This document shows, piece by piece, positions 8,842 through 17,343 of a DNA stretch of 64,000 nt (its first letter is position 1; the number at the start of each line of letters is the position of its first letter). The stretch is taken from assembly GCF_017355205.1 (NCBI RefSeq), contig NZ_JADIJK010000011.1:62001-126000 (forward strand), read 5' to 3'. Both the position numbers and the translations under genes were made by a program. Under the pieces are notes generated by a model. That model ran no database searches. It was not told the origin of the DNA and worked only from the letters and a program-made list of their open reading frames with translations. The DNA comes from Bacillus sp. SD088 (lineage in GTDB: Bacteria; Bacillota; Bacilli; Bacillales; Bacillaceae_C).

Positions 8842-8977
8842 TGTTCAAAAAGTCCAGTGAAAATAGTATCTTCTGCAGTGTCGCACGCGCCGTGTGGGAA
8901 AAGCAGAAGTCAACACAAGTCGGATGTTAAGCATAGTTGCGATTTTCTCTTTTTTAAATGTACTTTAAATTTGAACA
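8842..8977. repeat. Family B interspersed repeat, copy 3 (diverged)
   Basis: Starts TGTTCAAAAAGTCCAGTGAAAA one base after the spoVR stop codon and ends with TTTGAACA. The interior is more diverged than in other copies, retaining only ACGCGCCGTGTGGG-like pieces of a hairpin module. The right end merges with a short terminator hairpin. Confidence 0.7.
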
Positions 8978-8999
8978 CACCTTGTTAGGTGTGTTTTAT
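8974..8999 (+). terminator. Terminator downstream of spoVR
   Basis: ACACACC and GGTGTGT pair across a TTGTTA-type loop and are followed by TTTATTT. It lies at the right edge of repeat B3. Confidence 0.75.
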
Positions 9000-9046
9000 T
9001 TAGAGAAGAAGAAAAACTGTATTTTGATGGTACGGAGGTGCCTGAG

Positions 9047-9973
9047 ATGAATGTTATTGATTTACATTGTGATGCATTATTAAAAATCTGGGAAAGAAAG
9101 GGGGCAATATCTTTTCAAGATAGTGAAGAATTGGATACAAATTTGCAACGACTGAAAAAAGGTGAAGTTAAAATTCAGTTTTTTGCAATCTTTATTCCTC
9201 CCGAGATTAAGGCAGAGGATCAGTTTCAAGCTGCTCTTGATCAAGTCGATTATTTCTTTACAGAGGTACTTGAAAAAAATCCGGAAATGAAGCAGATTAA
9301 AGACTGGTCCTCCATTAACTCATTAAACCCCAATGAAATCGGGGCGATCCTTACGCTTGAAGGGGTAGATTGCATTGGAAATGATGTACAGAAGCTTAGA
9401 ATTCTCTATCAATTAGGGGTTCGATCGGTTGGACTAACATGGAATTATGCAAACTTAGCTGCTGATGGAGTGGGAGAAGCAAGAGGTGCTGGATTAACTT
9501 CCTTTGGAAAGGAAATTATTGCTTTAAACAATCGCTATAAACTATTTACGGATGTGTCACATTTAGCTGAGAAAGGGTTCTGGGAATTAATGGAGCTCGC
9601 AGATTATCCGATTGCGAGCCATTCGAATTCCAAGGCGATTTGCCCTCATCCTAGAAATTTAACTGATCAACAAGCCTTGGCTTTGTTTCAAAAAAACGGA
9701 CTGATTCATGTTGTTTATCATCCGCTTTTTACATCTAGTACTGGGCAAGCGACGATCACTGATTTACTTCGGCATATCGAGCATTTTTGCTCCTTAGGTG
9801 GCATCAAGCAAATTGGTTTAGGTTCTGACTTTGATGGAATCGATGAATATATCGTCGGGTTAGAAAATGCTTCGACCCATCAAAACCTTATTAACGAATT
9901 ATTGAAATATTATTCTGAGGATGATGTAAAAGGCTTCGCTGGAAGAAATCTGCTTGAACATCTTCCTGTATAA
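9047..9973 (+). CDS. Membrane dipeptidase family protein (peptidase M19)
   Basis: A 308-residue zinc-dependent dipeptidase of the renal dipeptidase family. The first metal site is IDLHCDALLK (His and Asp close to the N terminus), the bridging Glu is in LTLEGVD, the second site His residues are in TDVSHLAEKGF and ASHSNSKAI, and the family motif GLGSDFDGID is near residue 265. The ATG at 9047 has GGAGGTG just upstream; an in-frame GTG at 9038 lies inside that site. It cleaves dipeptides, possibly including D-residue ones, by family analogy. No operon partner. Confidence 0.92.
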   Translation: MNVIDLHCDALLKIWERKGAISFQDSEELDTNLQRLKKGEVKIQFFAIFIPPEIKAEDQFQAALDQVDYFFTEVLEKNPEMKQIKDWSSINSLNPNEIGAILTLEGVDCIGNDVQKLRILYQLGVRSVGLTWNYANLAADGVGEARGAGLTSFGKEIIALNNRYKLFTDVSHLAEKGFWELMELADYPIASHSNSKAICPHPRNLTDQQALALFQKNGLIHVVYHPLFTSSTGQATITDLLRHIEHFCSLGGIKQIGLGSDFDGIDEYIVGLENASTHQNLINELLKYYSEDDVKGFAGRNLLEHLPV

Positions 9974-10036
9974 TTACTTGAATTAAAGTTCCTTAACTCA
10001 GTGCATTTTGAACGCTCGGACAATATGGTTCCATTC

Positions 10037-10062
10037 GGGGGTGCTTTGACACCCCTTTTTTG
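10037..10062 (+). terminator. Terminator of the dipeptidase gene
   Basis: GGGGGTG/CACCCC stem with CTTTGA loop followed by six T residues, 60 bases after the stop codon. Confidence 0.88.
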
Positions 10063-10235
10063 AACAAATAACCTATGAAGATGGGGCATATCTATTTCAA
10101 ATATAAGAGTCAATATGAAATATCTTCTACGTGAATTTAAAAATGGATTAAGCTTTAGTCAAATATAGAAACACATTTTCTCCCTAAAACTATGTTATAT
10201 TAGATTGTACATAGTTAGTAAAGGAGTTCGAAAAA

Positions 10236-12428
10236 ATGGCAAAAAGTGTAGTAATTGCAGAGAAACCCTCCGTTGCACGCGATATAGCAAATGTATTGAA
10301 GTGTAGTAAAAAAGGAAATGGATTTCTAGAAGGCAACAAATATATCGTTACTTGGGCGCTAGGGCATTTAGTAACTTTAGCAGATCCTGAGATATATGAT
10401 GTTAAATATAAGAAATGGAATTTAGAAGATCTTCCTATGCTTCCGGAACGCATGAAATTAGTTATCATGAAACAAACCGGAAAGCAATTTAATGCTGTAA
10501 AAGCACAGCTAAATCGCAGTGATGTGAATGAAATAATTGTGGCTACTGATGCGGGGAGAGAAGGAGAACTAGTTGCACGTTGGATAATTAAAAAAGCAAA
10601 AGTTCATAAGCCTGTCAAACGTCTGTGGATTTCCTCTGTAACAGACAAAGCAATAAAAGATGGATTCAATAACTTAAAGCCTGGTAAAGGTTATGAAAAT
10701 CTGTATGCTTCAGCAGTAGCGCGTTCGGAGGCAGATTGGTATATAGGGTTAAATGCAACTCGTGCCTTAACAACAAAATATAATGCACAATTAAACTGTG
10801 GACGTGTGCAAACACCAACAGTTGCAATGGTCGAAGCACGAGAAGAAGAAATAAAGAATTTCAAACCACAAACGTATTATGGAATTGAAGCTCAAACAGA
10901 TGGGCTTAAATTAACGTGGCAAGATGCAAAAGGGAATAGTCGTAGCTTTAATAAAGAAAAAGTTGATGCAATCGTTAAATCACTTGAAGGTAAAGATGCA
11001 ACTGTTGTTTCTATTGACCGGAAAGCAAAAAAGACATTTTCACCTGCTCTATACGATTTAACAGAGTTACAACGTGATGCAAATAAAATCTTTGGTTACT
11101 CAGCTAAAGAAACGCTAAATATCATGCAAAAACTGTACGAGCAACATAAAGTGTTAACATATCCTCGTACAGACTCACGTTATTTATCTTCCGACATTGT
11201 TAGTACGATTCCAGAGCGTTTAAAAGCGTGTGGTGTAAATGAATATCGTCCACTTGCTTATAAAATACTAGCAAAGCCAATAAAAGCATCAAAAGCCTTT
11301 GTAGATGATGGAAAAGTAAATGATCATCATGCTATCATTCCAACCGAAGGTTATGTGAATTTCTCAGCATTTACAGATAAAGAGCGTAAAATATATGACC
11401 TTGTTGTAAAGCGTTTCTTAGCCGTATTATTCCCGGCTTTTGAATATGAACAATTAATAGTTCAAGCAAAAATCGGTGATGAAAAATTCATTGCCAAAGG
11501 AAAAACGGTATCTAATGCTGGTTGGAAAGAAGTTTACGAAAACCGATTCGATGATGAAGAATCAACGGATGATGTAAAAGAGCAATTATTACCTCGTCTT
11601 GTAGAGGATTATGTATTAAATACAAAGTTAATCGCTCAAACGGCTGGACAGACAACTCCCCCTGCACGTTTTACAGAGGCTGCTTTACTATCAGCCATGG
11701 AAAATCCTACAAAGTACATGGAAACAAACAATAAGGAACTAGTAAATACGTTAAAATCGACTGGTGGACTTGGTACTGTTGCAACTCGAGCTGATATTAT
11801 TGATAAATTATTCAATTCATTCCTAATCGAAAAACGTGGTGGAAAAGAAATCTTTATCACTTCTAAAGGTCGCCAACTACTGGATTTAGTACCAGAAGAA
11901 TTAAAATCGCCAGCGACAACTGCTGAGTGGGAACAAAAACTTGAGCTAATTGCTAAAGGTAGACTCAAAAAAGATGTTTTTATAAATGAAATGAAAGAAC
12001 ATACAAAAGAAATTGTTGCTGAAATTAAAGCAAGTAGTAGAAAATACAAACACGACAATATTTCAACAAAAGCATGCCCGGACTGCGGAAAACCTATGCT
12101 TGAAGTAAACGGTAAGAAAGGAAAAATGCTTGTCTGCCAAGATCGTGAATGTGGTTATAAAAAGAATGTCTCACGCTTAACTAATGCACGCTGCCCTCAA
12201 TGTAAAAAGAAAATGGAACTTCGTGGTGAAGGTAAAGGCCAACTTTTCGCATGTAAATGTGGATATCGCGAGAAACTATCTGCTTTTGAAGCGAGACGTA
12301 AAAAAGAAGGTAGTGGAAAAATGGATAAGCGTAGTGTCCAAAAATACATGAAGGAACAACAAAAAGAAGCTGAACCAATAAATAATGCATTAGCAGAAGC
12401 GTTGAAAGGATTAAAAATAGATTCTTAA
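10236..12428 (+). CDS. topB: DNA topoisomerase III
   Basis: A 730-residue type IA topoisomerase, the usual length for Gram-positive TopB. The Toprim domain begins at VVIAEKPSVARDIA (residue 5) with ATDAGREGELVAR at 103-115. The active-site tyrosine is Tyr309 in LTYPRTDSRYL. The C terminus has two zinc-ribbon-like repeats starting CPDCGKPM and CPQCKKKM, the second with CKCGY. It relaxes and decatenates DNA. AAAGGAG lies upstream of the ATG. Followed by a strong terminator, then a separate T-box transcription unit, so it looks monocistronic. Confidence 0.97.
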   Translation: MAKSVVIAEKPSVARDIANVLKCSKKGNGFLEGNKYIVTWALGHLVTLADPEIYDVKYKKWNLEDLPMLPERMKLVIMKQTGKQFNAVKAQLNRSDVNEIIVATDAGREGELVARWIIKKAKVHKPVKRLWISSVTDKAIKDGFNNLKPGKGYENLYASAVARSEADWYIGLNATRALTTKYNAQLNCGRVQTPTVAMVEAREEEIKNFKPQTYYGIEAQTDGLKLTWQDAKGNSRSFNKEKVDAIVKSLEGKDATVVSIDRKAKKTFSPALYDLTELQRDANKIFGYSAKETLNIMQKLYEQHKVLTYPRTDSRYLSSDIVSTIPERLKACGVNEYRPLAYKILAKPIKASKAFVDDGKVNDHHAIIPTEGYVNFSAFTDKERKIYDLVVKRFLAVLFPAFEYEQLIVQAKIGDEKFIAKGKTVSNAGWKEVYENRFDDEESTDDVKEQLLPRLVEDYVLNTKLIAQTAGQTTPPARFTEAALLSAMENPTKYMETNNKELVNTLKSTGGLGTVATRADIIDKLFNSFLIEKRGGKEIFITSKGRQLLDLVPEELKSPATTAEWEQKLELIAKGRLKKDVFINEMKEHTKEIVAEIKASSRKYKHDNISTKACPDCGKPMLEVNGKKGKMLVCQDRECGYKKNVSRLTNARCPQCKKKMELRGEGKGQLFACKCGYREKLSAFEARRKKEGSGKMDKRSVQKYMKEQQKEAEPINNALAEALKGLKIDS

Positions 12429-12434
12429 TTGATT

Positions 12435-12468
12435 GAGCTGACGGTTCCCAACTGTCAGCTCATTTTTT
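12435..12468 (+). terminator. Terminator of topB
   Basis: GAGCTGAC with GTCAGCTC, extended by GTT/AAC around a short loop, followed by ATTTTTT, 6 bases after the topB stop codon. Confidence 0.92.
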
Positions 12469-12512
12469 AAAACTTTAAGTAATGGGAACACTTGACATTT
12501 TTATGGTAGTCG

Positions 12513-12540
12513 TTGATTTTTTTTTGCTTTAGTGTATACT
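12513..12540 (+). promoter_or_regulatory. Probable sigma-A promoter of the T-box valS unit
   Basis: TTGATT (12513-12518), a 16-base spacer and TATACT (12535-12540), placed just upstream of the T-box leader. Transcription would start near 12546. Confidence 0.7.
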
Positions 12541-12545
12541 AATGG

Positions 12546-12850
12546 AAATTGAATACAATAAAGGCATTGACGAGGAGGAGTACATACTTATCTGATGCAT
12601 AGAAAGAAGGTGGATGGTGTAAACCTTCGTGAAGATAGTATGGAAGTAGCCTCTGAGCTGTGAACCGAACGGAAAGATATTTCTTAGTAGACTTCAACGG
12701 GATTTCCGCCGTCACAGGAAAACGATATCGGATATTTATGAACTATCCCGCATCGGTAGAGTGCAGAGAATATTCTCTGAATTTGGGTGGTACCACGGAC
12801 GCAATGTTCGCCCCAGAGCAATGGAAATTGCTTTGGGGCGTTCTTTATTG
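12546..12850 (+). promoter_or_regulatory. T-box leader RNA, valine specifier (GTA)
   Basis: The leader has the conserved T-box sequence GGGTGGTACCACGGAC (12785-12800), followed by an intrinsic terminator with stem CGCCCCAGAGCAAT/ATTGCTTTGGGGCG (12809-12840) and TTCTTTATTG. Stem I features are visible: GAGGAGGAGTACAT near its base, GGATGGTG in the distal loop, and the specifier segment GAAGTAGCCTCTGAG, where GTA (12646-12648) precedes the usual NNNYCTGAG. GTA is a valine codon, agreeing with the ValRS gene downstream. Uncharged tRNA-Val would stabilise the antiterminator and allow read-through. The motifs are seen directly; the tRNA assignment is inferred from the specifier and the downstream product. 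Confidence 0.93.
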
Positions 12851-12880
12851 TGTTCAATCACTAATTTTGGAGGTATTCAA

Positions 12881-15230
12881 ATGGAAAAGCGCTATAATTT
12901 TGCTCAGATAGAAAAACAAATGCAGGAGTTTTGGGAAGAAGAACAAATTTACAAGTTCGATCCAGATGCACAAGGGGAGATATACTCGATTGATACTCCG
13001 CCGCCGACAGTTAGCGGAAACTTGCATGTCGGGCACTTGTTCTCTTACACACAGGCTGAAATGATTGCACGGTTTCGCAGGATGCAGGGCTATAATGTAT
13101 TTTATCCCTTTGGCTTTGATGATAATGGATTACCGACCGAACGTTTGGTTGAACGCGACGAAGGTATACGGGCAAAAGATTTTTCCCGGAGTGCATTTAT
13201 TAATAAATGCAAACAGACAACCAAAAATTATGAAACAGAATTTAAAAATTTCTGGAGAACAATGGGATTTTCGGTTGATTGGTCCACGCAATATGAAACG
13301 ATAGACGATGACGTTAGAAAAATATCACAATTATTATTTCTAGAGCTTGTCCAAAAAGAAAAGACATATGTGAAAGAATCTCCTGTGCTTTGGTGTACCG
13401 AATGTCAAACTTCCATCGCTCAGGCCGAGCTTGATACAGTTGATAATGAATCGACCTTTATCTATATTCCCTTTATGGTTGAAGGAAATCCGCTTTATGT
13501 TGCAACAACACGCCCTGAACTATTATATGGATGCGTTTGCTTATTCGTTCATCCTGATGACGAACGATATACATCACATATTGGGAAAAATGCTCAGGTA
13601 CCGCTTTACGACTATGAAGTGCCGATACTGGCGGATGATATGGTTGGAATGGATAAAGGCACCGGGGTTGTTATGTGCGCAACATTCGGTGATAGCTCCG
13701 ATGCCAAGTGGTATGCTGAACACGCTCTGCCATATCGAAAGGTAATTTTGGCTGACGGTACTCTTGATAAGGATGTTCCCTATATCGGTGAACTTACGGT
13801 CCATGCCGCCAGAAAAGAAATTATTCGATTGCTTGATGAATCCAATCTGCTGCAGAAATCTGAGAATATAGTACACACTGTTGCAGTTCATGAACGCTGC
13901 AGAAAAGAAATCGAAATCATCCCGTCAAGGCAATGGTATATCGATATTTTATCTGAAAAAGAGCGGTTTCTGGATGCAGCAAACCAAATAAATTGGTATC
14001 CCGCCTACATGAAAAATCGCTATATTGCATGGGTTGAAAATTTGAAGTGGGACTGGTGCATTTCTCGTCAACGCTATTTCGGCGTTCCTTTTCCAGTTTG
14101 GTATTGCAATCATTGCGGAAAAGCTAGTTTCGCAAAAGTCGAACAACTTCCCGTCAATCCGCTCGAAACCCCATACAAGGGTACATGTGGCTGCGGATGC
14201 ACGGAATTTACTCCCGAAAGTGCCGTATTCGACACATGGGCAACGTCATCCCTAACGCCGCAGATCCATGAGAGGCTTGGTCTTAAACTAACTCCAATGG
14301 GCATGAGAACGCATGCTCATGAAATCATACGGACATGGACTTTTTATACTATCGTCAGAAGCCTGTATCATACAGGAGATATTCCATGGAAAGACTTAAT
14401 GATAAATGGATTTGTTCTCGCTAAGAAGGGAGAAAAGATCAGCAAGTCAAAAGAAAATTCTGAGATGGAACCAGAAGCACTAGTTGCCGCTCATTCTGCA
14501 GATGTTTTGCGCTATTGGTCAGCCAACGCGCGTCTCGGAACCGATACCTTTTGGCTATCGACGAGCTTACGATTGCCAAACGGTTTATTACGAAGCTGTG
14601 GAATGCTTCCAAGTTTGCCATTTCTCATTTGCAAGACATTGATTTATCGGAGAGACCTCAGCTTTTGCCGGTGGATAGATGGATAGTCGAACGTACGAAT
14701 GAAACGATTAAAAAGGCTGCCGTATGGTTGAACGAATATGAAATCGGATCGGCAAGACACGAATTGGATGAATTGTTCTGGAAAGACTTTTGCGATAATT
14801 ATATAGAAATCGTCAAGTCCCGATTATATAAGCCGGAGCTTCATGGATATGTTGAAAGGCGTTCAGGTCAGTATGCGCTTTATTATTCATTGCTGAATAT
14901 CCTGAAAATGTATGCTATATATATTCCGCATATCACCGAATATATATATCAGCAATTTTTCAAACAGCACGAAAAAACTGCATCTATTCATCTTTTGAAA
15001 TGGGAAAAAGTGAACACTTAAACGATGATTTTCTAGAGTTCGGAGAAGCGATTAAAGAAGTGATATCCGATATGCGGAAGAATAAATCGGATAAAAATTT
15101 ATCGATTCGGGCTGAAATCGATGTTATCGAAATTAAAACTATGTCTAAACATTTAGAGTGGTTTAAGCAGACCGAAAAAGATTTGAAAGCCTGTTCTAAC
15201 GCTAAGGTGATAAAGTATATCTCTAAGTAA
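12881..15230 (+). pseudogene. valS: Archaeal-type valyl-tRNA synthetase gene with two frameshifts
   Basis: Reading starts at ATG 12881 (GGAGG at 12869-12873) and runs as a class I synthetase: PPPTVSGNLHVGH (HIGH motif) with FDDNGLPTERLVE, an editing domain with TTRPELLYG, and KISKSKENS (KMSKS). The text DDNGLPTE is typical of archaeal or eukaryote-like ValRS rather than the usual bacterial form. The frame breaks near 14551-14557 (after GTDTF, beside TTTT) and continues one frame over as IDELTIAKRFITKLWNASKF; it breaks again at about 15003-15022 (beside AAAAA) and continues as DDFLEFGEAIKEVISD to 15230. Joined, the product would be about 780 residues, full length. Either a true pseudogene or homopolymer sequencing errors. 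A normal valS is expected elsewhere. Confidence 0.88.
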
Positions 15231-15324
15231 TTGTACTTTTACAGGCAAATCATTTCCTATTAGAAAGATTAAAAAGTGGACTCAAATAATTTCTAGTCCT
15301 TCCATATAATGTTTTTGTTAGTGG

Positions 15325-15356
15325 GACCTCAGTACACGCAATCTGAGGTCTTTTCT
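15325..15356 (+). terminator. Terminator of the valS unit
   Basis: GACCTCAG and CTGAGGTC form an 8-bp stem with a 10-base loop, followed by TTTTCT, about 95 bases past the final valS stop codon. Confidence 0.88.
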
Positions 15357-15512
15357 GCTAAGACAAGTGATTTTAATGTTAAGAGCTTAGCAAAATAAAT
15401 ACTGATAAAAATAAAAAAGATTTGCAGTGTCCATACATTTTTTAGAACTTTTGAATAGTATATGGTGCAAGGGTGATCATTCACCCTTTAATTCTGACCT
15501 GGAGGTGAGAAT

Positions 15513-15656
15513 ATGGGCTTCGGATGTGGTGGCGGCTGTGGCGGCTACGGCGGATATGCTGGCGGAGCTGGTGGTGGTTTCGGCTATGGCGGTGGCTTTG
15601 CGTTGATCGTAGTATTATTTATCCTGTTGATTATCGTTGGGGCAGCTTGGTTATAG
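15513..15656 (+). CDS. YjcZ-family sporulation micro-protein (long form, 47 aa)
   Basis: A 47-residue protein. Residues 1-29 are almost only Gly, Tyr, Cys, Ala and Phe ([14 protein letters not shown] start); residues 30-47 are a hydrophobic segment [18 protein letters not shown]. This tail is the hallmark of YjcZ/YhbH-like tiny membrane proteins of spore-forming bacilli. GGAGGTGAG precedes the ATG. A perfect inverted repeat GGGTGA-TCAT-TCACCC (15471-15486) lies 27 bases upstream and may be an operator or 5'-end hairpin. The second copy at 35341 shares the hydrophobic tail almost exactly. Role in the spore is known only in general terms. Confidence 0.9.
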   Translation: MGFGCGGGCGGYGGYAGGAGGGFGYGGGFALIVVLFILLIIVGAAWL

Positions 15657-15731
15657 AAGGTAATGATTAAGTAAAAGCTGTATTTCTTTTATGTTTGTGA
15701 AACAGGAAAGTGGAGAGAATCTTCTCTCCAC

Positions 15732-16841
15732 TTAATTTTGATCTTGCCAAGCAGGCAGAATCACTGTAAAGACTGTCCAGTCTTCATCAGATGAGCAAAG
15801 TAAATGACCATGATGCTTGTCAATAATTTCTTTACATACGTAAAGCCCTAACCCTGTTCCAGAATCCTTGGTAGTGAAAAAAGGATCAAAAATGGTTTCA
15901 ACGATATTTCCGGGTATTTTTGGACCGGAATTTGCGATTTTTATAAAATTTTGTTGTTGCTCTTGATAACCCGTTATTTTTATAATTGGTTTGGGAACTT
16001 GGTGAGACATCGCCTCTATAGCGTTAAAAATAATATTAATAAGGACTTGTTTGATTTCTTCAGCATATCCATTTATGTATAATGCCCCATTAAAATTTGT
16101 ATCTAGTTGCACATTAGACTCTAAAATTTTTGGATAAATGAAGGAAAGAATTTGATCAAACTGATCAGATAAGGAAAAAGTCTCCTTTTTTTGATTAGTT
16201 TTTTCTTTCTTAGAAAGCATGAGAAACTGAGTGATTTTTACCTTTAAATCGCTTAATTCATCTTGGATAATATCTAAATAGGGAAGATCTGGTCGATCAG
16301 AACGAAGTAATTGTACAAAGCCATCTACCGTTGTTAAAGGATTGCGAAATTCATGAACAAAGCTTGCTGTCATTTGTCCTAAAAGTGTTAATCGATCTTC
16401 ATGGTCCTTCTTAGCTGCATGTAAAGAGTTTTCCGATTCTGCTAGATGTTTCAACAAATAAAATATAAATGTATCAATAATGGAAGACAGTTTATAATAA
16501 AACCTAAAATGGTTTTCTTCTTGAATGGAGAGCTTATACATAATGGCTGTCAATTCTGTTTTTAAACTCGTAATATTCTGTACCAAAAAATGGACAATAC
16601 TCGGTTTATAGATAATATGCTTTGAAAGTTCTTTAGCTTTTTCTTGCAGATATTCATCTTTTTCATTCTCGGATAATGTAAAGGCACTTAGGAAGATATC
16701 AAGCATTAACTTTATATGAGTTTCCATCCATTCATTAAAAACTTTATCTGGTGACTTGAGAAGTTTTTCTTTCCAATGTGCCAAAACAATCTTCTTCTCC
16801 AGTTGTATAGAGGATAAAACGTCTTCTTTTATTTGGCTCAT
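15732..16841 (-). CDS. Soluble sensor histidine kinase (sporulation-kinase-like)
   Basis: A 369-residue kinase without membrane segments. Residues 1-130 are a helical N-terminal domain that could be the HisK_N sensor type of Bacillus kinases. The phospho-acceptor lies in FVHEFRNPLTTVDGFVQLL (His163), the same H-box style as the sporulation phosphorelay kinases. The HATPase domain shows NIIFNAIEAM (N box), IFDPFFTTKDSGTGLGLYV (F and G boxes). No response regulator is adjacent, so it is an orphan that may feed Spo0F; this is inference. The ATG at 16841 follows AAGAGGTGAG. Confidence 0.85.
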   Translation of the reverse strand: MSQIKEDVLSSIQLEKKIVLAHWKEKLLKSPDKVFNEWMETHIKLMLDIFLSAFTLSENEKDEYLQEKAKELSKHIIYKPSIVHFLVQNITSLKTELTAIMYKLSIQEENHFRFYYKLSSIIDTFIFYLLKHLAESENSLHAAKKDHEDRLTLLGQMTASFVHEFRNPLTTVDGFVQLLRSDRPDLPYLDIIQDELSDLKVKITQFLMLSKKEKTNQKKETFSLSDQFDQILSFIYPKILESNVQLDTNFNGALYINGYAEEIKQVLINIIFNAIEAMSHQVPKPIIKITGYQEQQQNFIKIANSGPKIPGNIVETIFDPFFTTKDSGTGLGLYVCKEIIDKHHGHLLCSSDEDWTVFTVILPAWQDQN

Positions 16842-16956
16842 TTTCTCACCTCTTCTCTATTATAAGTTCTGCATTGACAATAAATATCCTTCTGTAATTT
16901 CCAATAGTTTCCAATGAAACGATGAAATTCGATCATAGGACCTAAAAATCCATTAA

Positions 16957-17179
16957 TTTATCCCGCATTTACTGGCTGTAAGACCTCCACTTCAAGAATT
17001 TGTGGAAAAACCTAGAATTGTAAGTGGGCGATCAACAGCCAGTAAAAGCCCGATTTGTTCAGGCCTGCAGAACGCAGGTCACAAAGGCGTTGCAATAGGA
17101 TGTTGCGAATTTAGCCTTTGATCCTTACTAATCAGTGGGGGATGAAGAAAAATCCCCACTGATTGAAGTTTCACTTTAT
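16957..17179. repeat. Family A interspersed hairpin repeat, copy 2
   Basis: About 223 bases, TTTATCCCGCATTTAC to TTTCACTTTAT, collinear with copy 1. Diagnostic differences are in the hairpin modules: CCTGCAGAACGCAGG (17064-17078) replaces CCGACAGGAAGTTGG, and GCAATAGGATGTTGC (17092-17106) replaces GCGACAGGACGTCGC, with both arms changed together. It lies between the histidine kinase and the PBP gene. Confidence 0.85.
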
Positions 17180-17343
17180 TATATTATCATACAATCTTTT
17201 ATATTCATTCTCAATAAAGAACAGCAGGATCACTAATAATGTAGTAAAATTATGTAGTAATAAGTAAGAAATTGTGGATTATCTTGTATAAAAGTATTAT
17301 AGTGTATTTGGATTAATGATCTTGAAAAAGTGGTGAAATTGCT

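Noticed and set aside
12435-12468. topB and valS as one operon
   Set aside because: A strong terminator and a separate promoter lie between them.
12660-12911. 83-codon frame in the valS leader
   Set aside because: It lies within the T-box RNA and its terminator; the RNA explains the sequence.
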